A stretch of 64,000 nucleotides of DNA from Ascarosepion bandense (taxonomy: Eukaryota; Mollusca; Cephalopoda; Sepiida; Sepiidae): NCBI GenBank assembly GCA_037127315.1, contig JBBBDQ010001918.1:6120001-6184000 (forward strand). Reading direction: 5' to 3'. Below the pieces are notes generated by a model, which searched no databases, was not told the origin of the DNA, and saw nothing but the letters and a program-made list of their open reading frames with translations. The position numbers and the translations under genes are program-made. Shown one piece after another: positions 52,540-63,048 of the stretch (positions are counted from its first letter, which is position 1; each line of letters starts with the position of its first letter).

Positions 52540-53038
52540 TAAAATCTGTACCACAGATGTGTTCTAATTAATAAATAAGACACCCTAATACAAAGGAATG
52601 CATAACAAACAACCACAAATTCATTCAGAACCCAGTCATGTGAAGATATAAAACCAGCATAAACAATGTGGCCAACTCTCCCCACAAGGAAAATCTGAAC
52701 ACAAAACTCAGTAAAAATTGACAATGATTGTCACTTTTTAAGAAATATGCTGAAAGCTAGGATAAATGGACACTCTTTACAGATGCAAAATAAAAAACAG
52801 AACACTGACAATGTCATCAAAGCTCCTATGGGTTCGAAGGTAAAACTGAAAAATTGAAAAACTTACCTCCAAAATGAGTCAATGATCTCTCTCAGTCATG
52901 TGTCAAAAGAAGTAATCAACAGTGGGCCAGTTATTCCTCCCTACAAAAGAGATCTCTCCAGAAACAAAGGTAAGAATTAGTTTCATATTTGGGTTTTGCT
53001 TAGACACAGGGGTAGCCAAGTCTCCCCACTTCCCCTAC
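52033..53038. mobile_element. 1.0-kb TIR element with GGGGAGAGTTGGCCA motifs
   Basis: The left end gggagggtggggagagttgg ccac and right end ggtagccaagtctccccact tcccctac are inverted repeats over about 24 bp. Inside are two more perfect 21-bp copies (ggggagagttggccagggca t, 52225-52266), a variant at 52267 and an inverted copy at 52669-52684. A (CA)n tract sits at 52483-52536. No transposase is present. Confidence 0.72.
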
Positions 53039-53308
53039 AAATTAAACAGTCAAATCATTAGGAAAAATAAACAGCAGCAAAAACAAAAACCATTAAAAAT
53101 GGCTAAAGAAGTAACCGGAAAGGCATGAGACAATGAATATTATAGAAATTTGTTGCACTCTCTTTCTCTTAAAAAAAAAAGGATGTTGGAAAAAAAAAAA
53201 ATTAAAAAAATTCTCCTTGTCTGCTATGTTTAAAAATACATGTATAAAATAAAGGCTGGTGCCCAAAAAACACCCCAACCCACCTATATAGAAATATATA
53301 TCTACATG

Positions 53309-53309
53309 A

Positions 53310-53338
<29 letters not shown>
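53309..53338. repeat. (GT)n microsatellite
   Basis: Pure (GT)n. The surrounding 53040-53610 has no recognised element. The 138-codon minus-strand frame 53093-53509 crosses this repeat and an A-rich tract. Confidence 0.95.
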
Positions 53339-53340
<2 letters not shown>

Positions 53341-53613
53341 GCATACTTAGGTTGCAACCTTTCTTTGAAATATCATCCATCAAATACGGCCGACTAGGAA
53401 GATTTATTTGATCTTTATTGAGTTTTTCTAGCATCCTAACACTTTTATTTTCGTTAGAGATAAAGAATATAAAAATTGTCCCTAATGTTATCGTCCTAAG
53501 CACTTTCACTCGCTTCTATAGCCATTTTGTGTATGTCTCCAATGTTTTATTTTCCCTTATGTTTTGACTGCTGGTATTCTGTAAAAACTTGTCAGCCGTA
53601 TTTAATGAAAGAT

Positions 53614-53614
<1 letters not shown>

Positions 53615-53651
<37 letters not shown>

Positions 53652-53676
53652 ACACACACACACACACATATATATA
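53615..53676. repeat. (CA)n microsatellite
   Basis: (CA)n with one g interruption, then a short (TA)n. Confidence 0.97.
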
Positions 53677-53746
53677 CATTCAAAATAGAAAGCCTTAAAA
53701 ATGGTATCAAACTTGAAAATCACGTGTGGAAATTAAAAGAAAAAAT

Positions 53747-54050
53747 GTGCGTTGTGGTGCAGCGGATATCGACTCGGAACGAGAAATAGGGCAGCCAAGT
53801 TCGAAATCCAGTTGAATTCCTTCCATTCACTTATGCAAAAATACTCTTGGGAAAGGTACTAATCCGTCTCTTCCCTCCAGTTATGGGATAAATAATAGGA
53901 CAGATTGGGTTCTATAGCCTTGACTGGCAACCAGTCTACCGCAGAAAGCAATGGCAACCTACTGCGGGATAACCTTCTGCTCAGTCAGTCATGTCTCTTT
54001 CGAGACATGATCGCCCAAAGTGTGTTTATCACGTATGACACTTAACTGAC
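53747..54050 (+). mobile_element. SINE A reference copy, full length
   Basis: tRNA-derived head: A-box-like tggtgcagcgg at 53755-53765 and B-box-like agttcgaaatcc near 53800. Body: aatactcttgggaaaggtac, aataggacagattgggttct, accagtctaccgcagaaagc. Tail: catgtctctttcgagacatg at 53990-54009, an 8-bp stem with a four-base loop, ending cttaactgac. The best copy for defining the family. Confidence 0.93.
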
Positions 54051-54380
54051 GTAACTTGGAGTATGTTAAAAAATTCCAGACCTTGCAATGTTGATGATGT
54101 CTACCGCTTGTGCCAGAACGAGAAAGGTTGCTAAATGAAAAGTCCGAAGTAATGTCTGGATGTAATGACCTCAGAAAACATATTTTACAATCATACACAC
54201 GGAATGAAAATGCTTAGAATTCTTGACCTCTCTTATTTGAAACTTCCAGTTAAGCGTTCTGAAAATTCTTATGCTTTCAAAAAAAAAAAACGGTTTGAAA
54301 ATCAGTTAAGATAAAACATCTGAAGATTCCGAAATGTTAAAACCAAGGTTTCTAATCAGCTGAATTATATATATATATAT
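54051..54380. other. Unassigned sequence
   Basis: No recognised element; a short (TA)n at 54367-54386. Confidence 0.35.
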
Positions 54381-54385
54381 ATATA

Positions 54386-54715
54386 GTGTATCGAGGCAGC
54401 AGATAATTTTCTAAACATATAATGTTAAATATAAGAGACAATGAATGTCTATTATGTTTAATCATGAGCCGTTCTAAACATCGTATTTTAGCTTTAATTT
54501 CAGGTAAAAATAAAGACAAAAATTTTCCAACATTTAGATATTTTTTATTACGTTGGTTCTATGGACTAATCGAACTAGCATAATAAAAAACATATCCAAA
54601 TGTTGGACAATTTTTGCTTTTTTTTTACCTGAAATTAAAGCCAAATTACGATGATTAGAACGGTTCATGATTAAACATAATAGACATTCATTGTGTTTTA
54701 TATTTAACAATATAT
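54386..54715. mobile_element. Foldback element, ~150-bp arms
   Basis: tgtatcgaggcagcagataa, then aacatataatgttaaatata and gacaatgaatgtctattatg form the left arm. The right arm from about 54580 mirrors it, ending in (TA)n. The loop is about 40 nt. Same family as 21425-21712 and the flanks of the Penelope element at 36858-38425. Confidence 0.88.
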
Positions 54716-54738
54716 ATATATATGGATTTAAATAATTA

Positions 54739-55195
54739 GAATAACATTATCTTTTTATATCGTATCAGTCTGCTTCTCGATTAGCTGGTTTTAATTAATA
54801 CATTTCCTAAGTAACTGTTAACCCCTGCCTGGTGACTTATGTGATAAGCGTAGTTGTAAATCTGTTCTCGAATTTCTTTTAATAGGAGACATTTGAACTT
54901 ATACTAAGTTGAAACTAAATATTAAATAACACTTTCAGTTCCATAACTCCACCCAGGCACATATACTAAGAGTTAATCATACACTTAACCGTACCGCTCT
55001 TACACCGATCCCACTTCCTTCCTTTGGTAAATATTGGGTGGGGGTATAAATCCAAACAGGGACCATGGCACGGCCCATGCAATAAAAATATAAAACTCAA
55101 AATTAATTGTGCAGCCAAATTGCTAAGTTATGGTTCAAATCGAAAACCTGCAAATCTCGTGGTTCTAACGAATAGATAACTTGCCAATGTTTGTC
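54739..55195 (+). repeat. Direct repeat arm matching 57421-57845
   Basis: About 430 bp collinear with 57421-57845: ctaagtaactgttaac, taataggagacatttgaact, taatcatacacttaacc, cccacttcctt, cggcccatgca. About 80 percent identity by eye. It could be a dispersed repeat or terminal direct repeats of an element about 3.1 kb long. Confidence 0.8.
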
Positions 55196-55298
55196 CCCCG
55201 TCCAAGTAATTTTGTTTCTACGATATTAAATCAAATGGGGATTGGTAATGCATACGCACTCCAGAGCAACCTTCACAACCTCACACATTTCTCCCAAC

Positions 55299-55822
55299 CA
55301 TTGGCATGGCCAAGGACGCATTTCAAAAGTCAATCGAAGTTCTGAGAAACAGGAAAATCTCATTGAACACAAAATAAAAGAGTGCTGGATATATGTCCTT
55401 CTGTATGGAAGTGAATGTCGGACGATCTCATCAAGGATGAAGAAGTCGTTTGAAAGAGGAGAAATGTGGTTTTACAGAAGGATGCTGAGGATACCATGGA
55501 TTGATCCCGAGAGTAACAATGAGGTGTTTGAGAATATGCAAAGGGGAAGAAAACTCATATTAACATCCGGAAGATCCAGATGAGGTTCCTAGGACACGTT
55601 ATGAGGAAGGGGAGCCTGGAGAATTTAATACTCACAGAACGGATAGAAAAAAAGAGAAACCGGAGAAACTAGCGCGAGACATGCTCGATAGACCTGAGCA
55701 AATGAATGGGGGAGCCAGGTTTGGGAGAGATACCAAGAGGAAAAATATTGTGAGCGACAGAGCCAGGTCAAAGTTCATGATGGTCCTACGACATGAAGGG
55801 ACGCAGCACATGGAGAAGATAT
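55299..55822 (+). pseudogene. LINE 3' fragment, second subfamily
   Basis: It reads LLYGSECRTISSRMKKSFER, MWFYRRMLRIPWIDPESNNE, FLGHVMRKGSLENLILTERI-like text, then a C-terminus like 38982-39825 (GARFGRDTKRKNI), ending near cacatggagaagat. Frameshifts are present. Confidence 0.85.
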
Positions 55823-55961
55823 ACGAGCGTTCTTGTCTTATAACCTTTGGTTAATGACCGGAGTGATGGTTCTGACCATAGAAGAAATTCTGTTACGTTG
55901 ATTTCTGGGTAGACGTGACATGTACACACAGGGTGTATATTTCAGTAGAATTTTAACAGTT

Positions 55962-56105
55962 TCTAAAATCTCTGAGGAGTGAGGACAACCTAATAGTGTC
56001 TTCACGAAAGGTCGTAGTCGGCATGACTCTGCTCAGTTAAGTGACAAAATTCTCCACATTAATCCTATTAACGCTGTATCACTATCTCAATATCGAGCAC
56101 TTTAC
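55962..56105 (-). repeat. Dispersed repeat, inverted match to 7306-7440
   Basis: gaggagtgaggacaacctaa, then catgactctgctcagttaag and ctatctcaatatcgagcac correspond to 7306-7440 read in reverse. Confidence 0.7.
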
Positions 56106-56187
56106 TACAAAAAAAATGGTTGCGAAAAATAGCGTTTCATCCGTAGACCGGTGAAAAATAATCTTGGCACACACACACGCCCCCCCC

Positions 56188-56230
<43 letters not shown>
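56188..56230. repeat. (TA)n microsatellite
   Basis: Pure (TA)n. Confidence 0.97.
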
Positions 56231-56232
<2 letters not shown>

Positions 56233-56470
56233 TCAGATAAACTTAGTGGGGAAATAGCCATTTTCAACATGCAAGGCATGAATTCTTTGACCCCTTCTAA
56301 ACAGAGAATGAAGAAAATTCTAAACCCAGAGGTTAGTTTAGGTAAAGGACGGGGTTGGGATGTATTGTTTTTTTTATTGGGTTGGGCTGGGGGAAGGAGT
56401 TAGTAGTAATTTTTTTCTTGGTAGTGAGAGGTATGTGGCCTGCCCCTAGGAGGGTAGGTGGTGTGGAGGT
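56231..56470 (+). repeat. Dispersed repeat, inverted match to 21180-21400
   Basis: ttagtggggaaatagccatt, then gtaaaggacggggttgggat and ggtatgtggcctg match 21203-21395 read in reverse. It starts at a (TA)n tract. Confidence 0.75.
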
Positions 56471-56526
56471 AACTACTAGGTCAACTTTTCATCAGAATTT
56501 TGAAATTGTTTTATGGGGACTAACTG

Positions 56527-56530
<4 letters not shown>

Positions 56531-56587
<57 letters not shown>
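56531..56587. repeat. (TA)n microsatellite
   Basis: Left flank of the Helitron-like element. Confidence 0.97.
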
Positions 56588-56590
<3 letters not shown>

Positions 56591-57097
56591 TTTTTATAAA
56601 TGGAACTTTGTCTGTGTGTGTATGTGTCTCTGTGTGTGTGTGTGTGTGTGTGTGTGTCCGTTACCTATAGACTCCGAAACGGCTGAACCGATTTTCTTGA
56701 AAATTTAGACAGTTGTACTATAAGTGTCTGCGAGTGTTCTTAGTTAGGTTTTGTGTCGAGGTACACTCAATAAATATCGAAAATCGATAATCGAAAATAT
56801 CGTGTTATAGAAGGAGTGGTCCGATTTTAATCAAATTTGATACACTCATAGACAAAGATATAAGAAAGGATATTCAGAAGTTTCAAGGTTGTTACAATAG
56901 TGCAGAAAATCGATATATATAAAAGGCAAGATGTTTGTGTGTGTGTCTGTTTATCTGTCTCTTATAAAATCCACAATTTTTATCCGATTCTCACCAAAAT
57001 TCACACAAATATTCTTTAAGCTGAGTCTGAGCTCCAGGACCATGGATTAGTTTTAAAGTTTTCATTACACCCGAGCAACGCCGGGCTATACTGCTAG
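56588..57097 (+). mobile_element. Helitron-like element, 3' hairpin and CTAG end
   Basis: Counterpart of 18922-19492: tttataaatggaactttgtc, accgattttcttgaaaattt, gtctgttatctgtctc-like text, and the terminus cccgagcaacgccgggctat actgCTAG at 57094-57097. It lacks the 88-bp palindrome; only a single aaggcaagatgtttgtgtgt arm is present. Confidence 0.75.
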
Positions 57098-57406
57098 TAT
57101 TTTTTGGCTCTAAGTAGGTATAATTGTAGTTCTTTGTCTCAGCCATGATACCATTTACTCAGAGGAGTTATTTAGCCTTCAAAATTCAGTTTACGACGAA
57201 AAATAACTTATTTGATATCGATACTAGGAAATCAAAATTTGACTTACATCCATTCACTTTTCTTTCAGTCTACGGTTTCGCTTTAATTGGAAACAACTAT
57301 TGCTTTTTAGTCTTTCGTTCTAACGTCCAAAGAGTCTGAGCTCCAGGATCATGGATTAGTTTTAAAGATTTCATTACACCCGAGCAACGCCGGGCTATAC
57401 TGCTAG
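57098..57406 (+). mobile_element. Second Helitron-like 3' unit
   Basis: It ends with the same hairpin and CTAG (57403-57406). The last about 140 bp match 19750-19892. The first about 165 bp are unrelated to the corresponding part at 19493-19740. Confidence 0.65.
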
Positions 57407-57420
57407 TATACATATAAATG

Positions 57421-57845
57421 ATTGGAATATCGTTTTTTATGTAATGTCTTTCCGCTTCTCGACTATCTGTTTCTAATGAATTTGCTAAGTAACTGTTAAC
57501 TCTTTCCTGGTGACTGATTTGATAAGTGTAGCTGTAAATCTATGCTGGAACATACTTTTAATAGGAGACATTTGAACTTATACTAAGTTGAAACTTAATA
57601 TTAAACAGCACCATAACTCCACCCAAGCACATAAACTCGGAGTTAATCATACACTTAACCCCACTGCTCTTACACAGATCCCACTTCCTTTCCTTGTTAA
57701 AAACTGGGTGGGTGTATAAATCCACATAGAGGTGAGAGTACGGCCCATGCAGTAAAAATATAAAACTCAGAATTAATTGTGCAGTCAAAGTTAATGTACA
57801 AATAGAAAAATCTGTAAAATTTTGGTTTGAACAAATAGATAAAAT
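57421..57845 (+). repeat. Direct repeat arm matching 54739-55195
   Basis: Second copy of the pair, starting 15 bp after the Helitron-like CTAG. Confidence 0.8.
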
Positions 57846-58013
57846 GAAAAAATAAACTTCTGCATTATTAAACGAAATGGAGGTGTGGGATGTATACGAA
57901 CCCCCTCCCCATATAAATATTTCTTATTCTGAGTGGGCATAGCTTTTGGAGGTACACTTTTGTTATCCCATCAATCTTTTTCCAGGTGGTTTAAACACTT
58001 AAGCGTTTTTTAA

Positions 58014-59350
58014 GATTGTAATAATACTTTAGTGATAAAAATGATTGCAATAATATTTTGGAGATAATAATGATTGTAATAATATTTTAGGAATAATAGT
58101 GATAGTAATAATATTTTGGTGATAATAATGATTGCATTAATATTTTAGGGATAATAGTGATAGTAATAATATTTTGGAGATGATAATGATTGTAATAATA
58201 TTTTGGATATAATAATATTTGCAATATTTTGGAGATGATAATGATTGTAATAATATTTTGGAGATAATAATGATTGCAATAATATTTTAGGAATAATAGT
58301 GATAGTAATAATATTTTGGAGATAATAATGATTGTAATAATATTTGGGGGATGATAATGATTGTAATAATATTTTGGAGATAATAATGATTGCAATAATA
58401 TTTTGGAGATAATAATGATTGTAATAATATTTTGGAGATAATAATGATTGCAATAATATTTTGGAGATAATAATGATTATAATAATATTTTGGAGATAAT
58501 AATGATTGTAATAATATTTTGGCGATAAAATTAATTGCAATAATATTTGGGGGAATATAATGATTGCAATAATATTTTGGCGATAAAATTAATTGCAATA
58601 ATATTTGGGGGAATATAATGATTGCAATAATATTTTAGGGATAATAATGATTGTAATAATATTTTGGAGATAATAATGATTGCAATAATATTTTGGAGAT
58701 AATAATGATTGCAATAATATTTTGGAGATAATAATGATTGTAATAATATTTTGGAGATAATAATGATTGTAATAATATTTTGGAGATAATAATGATTGTA
58801 ATAATATTTTGAAGATAATAATGATTGCAATAATATTTTGGAGATAATAATGATTGCAATAATATTTTGGAGATAATAATGATTGTAATAATATTTTGTA
58901 GATAATAATGATTGTAATAATATTTTGGAGATAATAATGATTGCAATAATATTTTGGAGATAATAATGATTGTAATAATATTTTGGAGATAATAATGATT
59001 GTAATAATATTTTGGAGATAATAATGATTGTAATAATATTTTGAAGATAATAATGATTGCAATAATATTTTGGAGATAATAATGATTGCAATAATATTTT
59101 GGAGATAATAATGATTGTAATAATATTTTGGAGATAATAATGATTGCAATAATATTTTGGAGATAATAATGATTGCAATAATATTTTGGAGATAATAATG
59201 ATTGTAATAATATTTTGGAGATAATAATGATTGCAATAATATTTAGGGGAAAATAATGATTGTAATAATATTTTGGGGAAAATAATGATTGCAATAATAT
59301 TTTGGGGATAATAATGATTTTAATAATATTTTGGAGATAATAATGATTTA
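58014..59350. repeat. 29-bp minisatellite, about 46 units
   Basis: Unit: gataataatgattgtaata, then atattttgga. Variants alternate between attgcaat and attgtaat, and edge units at both ends are more diverged. 29 is not a multiple of 3 and the minus strand has no stop in any phase, so all three minus frames stay open for over 600 bp. These are not genes. Confidence 0.98.
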
Positions 59351-59436
59351 CTTATAAGTCTTACTAATTAACACATAGCTGGGGGAGAATAGGTGGATTT
59401 ATAACATAAAAATATTATTTATTTTATAAGAGTTGC

Positions 59437-59930
59437 TTAGATGTGGCACAAGGCCGAAAGTACGGGTTACCCAATGCAAATCAGTCATTTTTCAGTCGTA
59501 ATAAATCCCAGCACGACAAGCTTGTTAACAACTACTCTAATTCGAGGTGACCCCTTATAACAATGATTTACTAATACAAGTCTTACTAATTCACACATAG
59601 CTGCGGTAAAAAGTGGTGAATTGTTAATATTTCTTTTAAATCACATTAATTATATTTTAGATCAGCTAATATGGTAATTTTCTAAGCGCAGATTTAATGT
59701 GGGCCGAACGTATGGGACCCCAGTGAGGATCGAACTCACTACTCAATTGTAATGGTACTAGCGAGACAAGATAGCTAACCATTACACCACCTCAAGGTGC
59801 CCATAAAGGATTAACTCACATGATGATTTTTAAGAGCAACTTAGATGTGGCATAAGGTTGAAAGTACGGGGCACCCAGTGTGGATTGAACCCACTACTCA
59901 ATTGCCGTAGATCTAGCGAACTTATAATAA
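59437..59930 (-). mobile_element. Cluster of three SINE C (tRNA-derived) heads
   Basis: Three related segments at about 59437-59560, 59690-59806 and 59826-59930 share gcttagatgtggcacaaggc or its variants and a tRNA-like part. The middle one is best: read on the minus strand, tggtgtaatggttagctatc (A-box), then gtgagttcgatcctcactgg (B-box). The repeated tttactaatacaagtcttac phrase between them (59347, 59569, 59935) shows that they arose by tandem duplication or repeated insertion. Confidence 0.75.
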
Positions 59931-59962
59931 AGATTTGCTGATACAAGTCTTACTAATAAACA

Positions 59963-60612
59963 CATTAGTTAGTTAAGTGTAATACGTGATACACGCTTTG
60001 GGCGATTATGTTCCGAAAGAGACACGACTATGTAGAAGATTATCCCTGCGATATTATTTAACCCATAACTGGAGGGAAGGGACAGATTAATACCTTTCCC
60101 AAGGGTATTTGTGCGAAATTGAATGCAGGGAATTCAATTGGAATTCGAACTCGACTCTCCGATTTGTCGTTCCTAGTCGATTTACTCGCGCAATCAGACT
60201 GGCAACTGGGTCCCACCCATTCACAGTCAGGTTAGCCAAATGCAGACGACAATTTTACTCCCAGCTTCTTCTCTCACACTTCCCGCCTGTGGAACTCGCT
60301 CCCGTATTCTTGCTTTCCTGACGGCTACAACCTCCAGAAATTTAAATGCAAAGTCAATACTCATCTACTAACCACTGGACTCTAGCTCTCTCCCCACCCC
60401 TGTATAACCTTCCCTTTCTCTCCAGCTATGTATCTGCCATCGCACCTGCTTTCTCAGCTTTCTATTGTTCCTTTCTAACTAGTTTGTACTCCTCACTCTT
60501 TTCTAATTAATCTTTTTACATTTATGTAGCCCCCTGCACATCAGTGGCGTTTCTGCCTTGCTCGGGGTGAAATGATTAAAAAAAAAATCCATTGCACAAC
60601 AACGCACATACG
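59963..60612 (-). mobile_element. SINE A copy, split by a CR1 LINE
   Basis: SINE tail to body at 59963-60182 (gttaagtgtaatacgtgata, gaggtt lost, ttatttaacccataactgga, then cgaactcgactctcc), with the tRNA head resuming at 60589-60612 (tccattgcacaacaacgcac). It sits in the SINE C unit between taataaacacatt and taattaacacata, a probable target duplication of about 12 bp. Confidence 0.85.
60183..60588 (+). pseudogene. CR1-type LINE 3' end inside SINE A
   Basis: FTRAIRLATGSHPFTVR, then LAKCRRQFYSQLLLSHFP, WNSLPYSCFPDGYNLQKF and KCKVNTHLL. The 3' UTR follows, with tagccccctgcacatcagtg and cttgctcggggtgaaatgat and poly-A. It is a different subfamily from 36908-37324 (tail variant gctcggggtga). Confidence 0.88.
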
Positions 60613-60889
60613 GTAATTAACACATAACTGTGGTGAAAGATGTGAATTCTTATTATTTCTTTTAAATCAGATTAATTATATTTTAGCTCAGCTAATATTA
60701 CTCAAATAAAGTTTTCAAAAATTATATTTTATTTTTGAAAGATTTTTGAATAAAAATGATTTTTACATTTTGATGAAAAACGAATACGAATAAAAATGAT
60801 CTAATCAACTAACTGGATAAAACAAGAAAAACTTCTAGTCAATTTCAATTAGTTTTAAATTAGTTGTTGAATTACAGCAATTTATTTTG

Positions 60890-60944
60890 GTCGGGGTATT
60901 TGCGTGTAAGTGAATGCAACAAATTCAATTAGAATGGGAACATG
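60890..60944 (-). mobile_element. SINE A fragment
   Basis: ggggtatttgcgtgtaagtg and aacaaattcaattagaat: the body and B-box side only, opposite in orientation to the next copy. Confidence 0.7.
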
Positions 60945-61007
60945 GAGAAATCGAAGAGCTGAGTTCGAATTCCAGTTGAATTCGTTGCATTAAATTACGC
61001 GCAAATA

Positions 61008-61313
61008 TGCGCATTGTGGTGCAGTGTATATCGGCTCGGAACGACAAATCAGGCAGCCGAGTTCAAATCCCAGTTGAATTAGTTGCATTCACTTACGCAC
61101 AAATACCCTTGGAAAAGGTATTAATCCATCTTTTCCCTCCAGTTACGGGTTAAATAATAGGACAGATTGGGTTCTATAACCTTGACTGGCAAGCAGTCTA
61201 CCGCAGAAAGCAATGACAACCTACTGCGTGATAATCTTCTATCAAGTCAGTCATGTCTCTTACGAGACATGATCACTCAAAGCCTGAATCACATCTGGCA
61301 CTTAACTGACTGA
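61008..61313 (+). mobile_element. SINE A copy, full length, nested in SINE A
   Basis: A complete copy: tgcgcattgtggtgcagtgt (A-box region), gagttcaaatccca (B-box), body, hairpin variant catgtctcttacgagacatg, and tail to aactgactga. Confidence 0.92.
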
Positions 61314-61434
61314 TTCTTGGGAAAGTCTCTTCTCTTCAGGTATGTATTAAATAACAGAATAGTATGGGATCTATAGTCTTGGTTTTAAACCAGTCTACCT
61401 CAGTAAGTACTGTAATTGCAACGTACTGCAGGAT

Positions 61435-61857
61435 ATTTTTTTTTAATCATCTCACCCCAAGCAAGGCATTCCACTGCCACTATTGCGCATGGGGCTACAT
61501 AGGGGAAGGAAAAGAGAAGGAGTGGTTAGACATAGGGAATGTCAGGAGGAAGGTGAGAGATGAGTAAGGATAGGAAGAGTGTTTGATAAAATGGGAGCAG
61601 GTTAGTGTGTTAGGAGGTGTCTATTGACCTTACATTTAAACTCCTGGAGATTGTAACCGTCGGGGAAGCAATCGTGTGGAAGGGAATTCCACAGTCGGGA
61701 AGTGCGAGGAAAGAAACTGTTGGAGTAGAAGTTGCGGTTGCATTTTATCGGTTTCACTGTAAAAGGGTGGGATCTAGTTGCTAATGTAGTATCTCGTGCA
61801 AATTCGTATTTAGGGGGCACCAGTGATCTAAGTTCATCGGAGCAGAAGCCGTGAAAG
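61435..61857 (-). pseudogene. CR1-type LINE 3' end nested in SINE A
   Basis: Minus-strand copy with the poly-A as ttttttttaatcatctcacc at 61438. The open part 61820-61602 reads PPKYEFARDTTLATRS, then SRLWNSLPHDCFPDGYNLQE, and VNRHLLTH. It is nearly the same as 36908-37324. Confidence 0.92.
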
Positions 61858-61934
61858 AATCTTTTGCCCAGTCAGTTATGTCTTTTTTGAGATATGATCG
61901 CCCATGTGATATGGCTCTAAAATGACTGACTGAT

Positions 61935-62157
61935 TTTAATCATTGGAAAAATTAAATGTAATCTATCAGCTTGAAGTTAAAATTAACATAAATACTTCAA
62001 GATATACGTTTTTATTTTTAAGAATTCATTTTGAATCTTCTTTATCGGAGGTAACTCATATAAACAACACAACTGTACTTGAATTTCAGCTTTATCATTA
62101 ACATTTCCAAGCCGTTATGCATTAAACCCCACCCAAGCTTCGAGCAGCTTGTATTCC
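61935..62157. other. Unassigned sequence
   Basis: No clear element. Possibly the decayed tRNA/body part of the 5S-linked copy that follows. Confidence 0.3.
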
Positions 62158-62252
62158 CAAGCGCTTACCCAATAAGATACTGATTTGGCTAGACGTTACT
62201 TAATTTCGTTGATCTTGTGAGATTTTGTATGTATAGGGTGCCTCAGCCCTGC
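62158..62252 (-). mobile_element. 5S rRNA-like fragment
   Basis: Reverse complement of a degraded 5S: taagatactgatttggctag, then acgttacttaatttcgttga tcttgtgag. The tRNA part expected at lower coordinates is not recognisable. Confidence 0.6.
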
Positions 62253-62951
62253 CTAGTACAAGGCCACTTCCAAACATAGCCGACAATCCCCACATTTAAA
62301 GATATCATTAGGTTGTTGAAAAAATAAGTGGAATGTTGTTAACAGAACTGGATACTATAACATATCTGTGAGAAGAAAAATGTTCATTTTGAATTTTGAA
62401 TGTAAAAATAGAAATTTATTAATAGGAAAGATAACATGAATTGTAGAAGTTAATGTGCAATTAGAAACATTATTAAGAAGTTAAGGGTAGAGTTTATAGT
62501 AGTCCTTGCATGTATGTTTGTATGAGCGTTTGTTTGGTAAGAATGTCTTTGAATGGATAAGAAGTAAAAGGAATCAGCACACGAGAAAGAAGGTGAAAGA
62601 GAACGATGTGCGACGCGACCTTATGTCTGGGTCGACTTGAAGTTTCTCCCTTTACATTTTAGTGTGTCGTCTCGCTGCTCCCATCTCTGACATGAAGCCT
62701 TTTTTATAGTCATTTATATTTTTTGCACTGGATCGTTAACTCTTTTTAGTCTTGCAAATAGCTTCCATTGGTCAGAAAATTAATTTCGCATTTATTCGCG
62801 AAATCCGGTTTCGACTTTTTCTTTAAGCACATGGTCAATCCTTTTTCTATTCCGCAAAACCAGGATTTCACCCGTCATTGTTTGATAGGAATGTCTTTGA
62901 ATGGATAAGAAGTAAAATGAATCAGCACATGAGAAAAAATCTTCCTTTAAT

Positions 62952-62952
<1 letters not shown>

Positions 62953-63045
<93 letters not shown>
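62953..63045. repeat. (TATC)n, (CT)n, (TA)n compound microsatellite
   Basis: Immediately upstream of the Penelope coding relic. Confidence 0.97.

Positions 63046-63046
<1 letters not shown>

Positions 63047-63048
<2 letters not shown>

Larger units (their letters stand above)
60945..61934 (+). mobile_element. SINE A host copy split by a second SINE A and a CR1 LINE
   Basis: The host copy consists of 60945-61007 (tRNA head part, ctgagttcgaattccag to gcgcaaata), 61314-61434 (ttcttgggaaagtctcttct to tgcaggata) and 61858-61934 (aatcttttgcccagtcagtt to actgactg). Joined in the mind, the three parts are in the family order, with little lost at the two junctions. Confidence 0.85.

Noticed and set aside
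53093..53509. 138-codon minus-strand protein
   Set aside because: It runs through a (GT)n tract and poly-A/T stretches; composition artefact.
58531..59294. Three overlapping 215-219 codon minus-strand frames
   Set aside because: All arise from a stop-free 29-bp unit; no start context or non-repeat flank.
58014..59350. CRISPR-like array of 29-bp repeats
   Set aside because: Units are contiguous with no spacers and the context is animal repeat DNA. It is a minisatellite.
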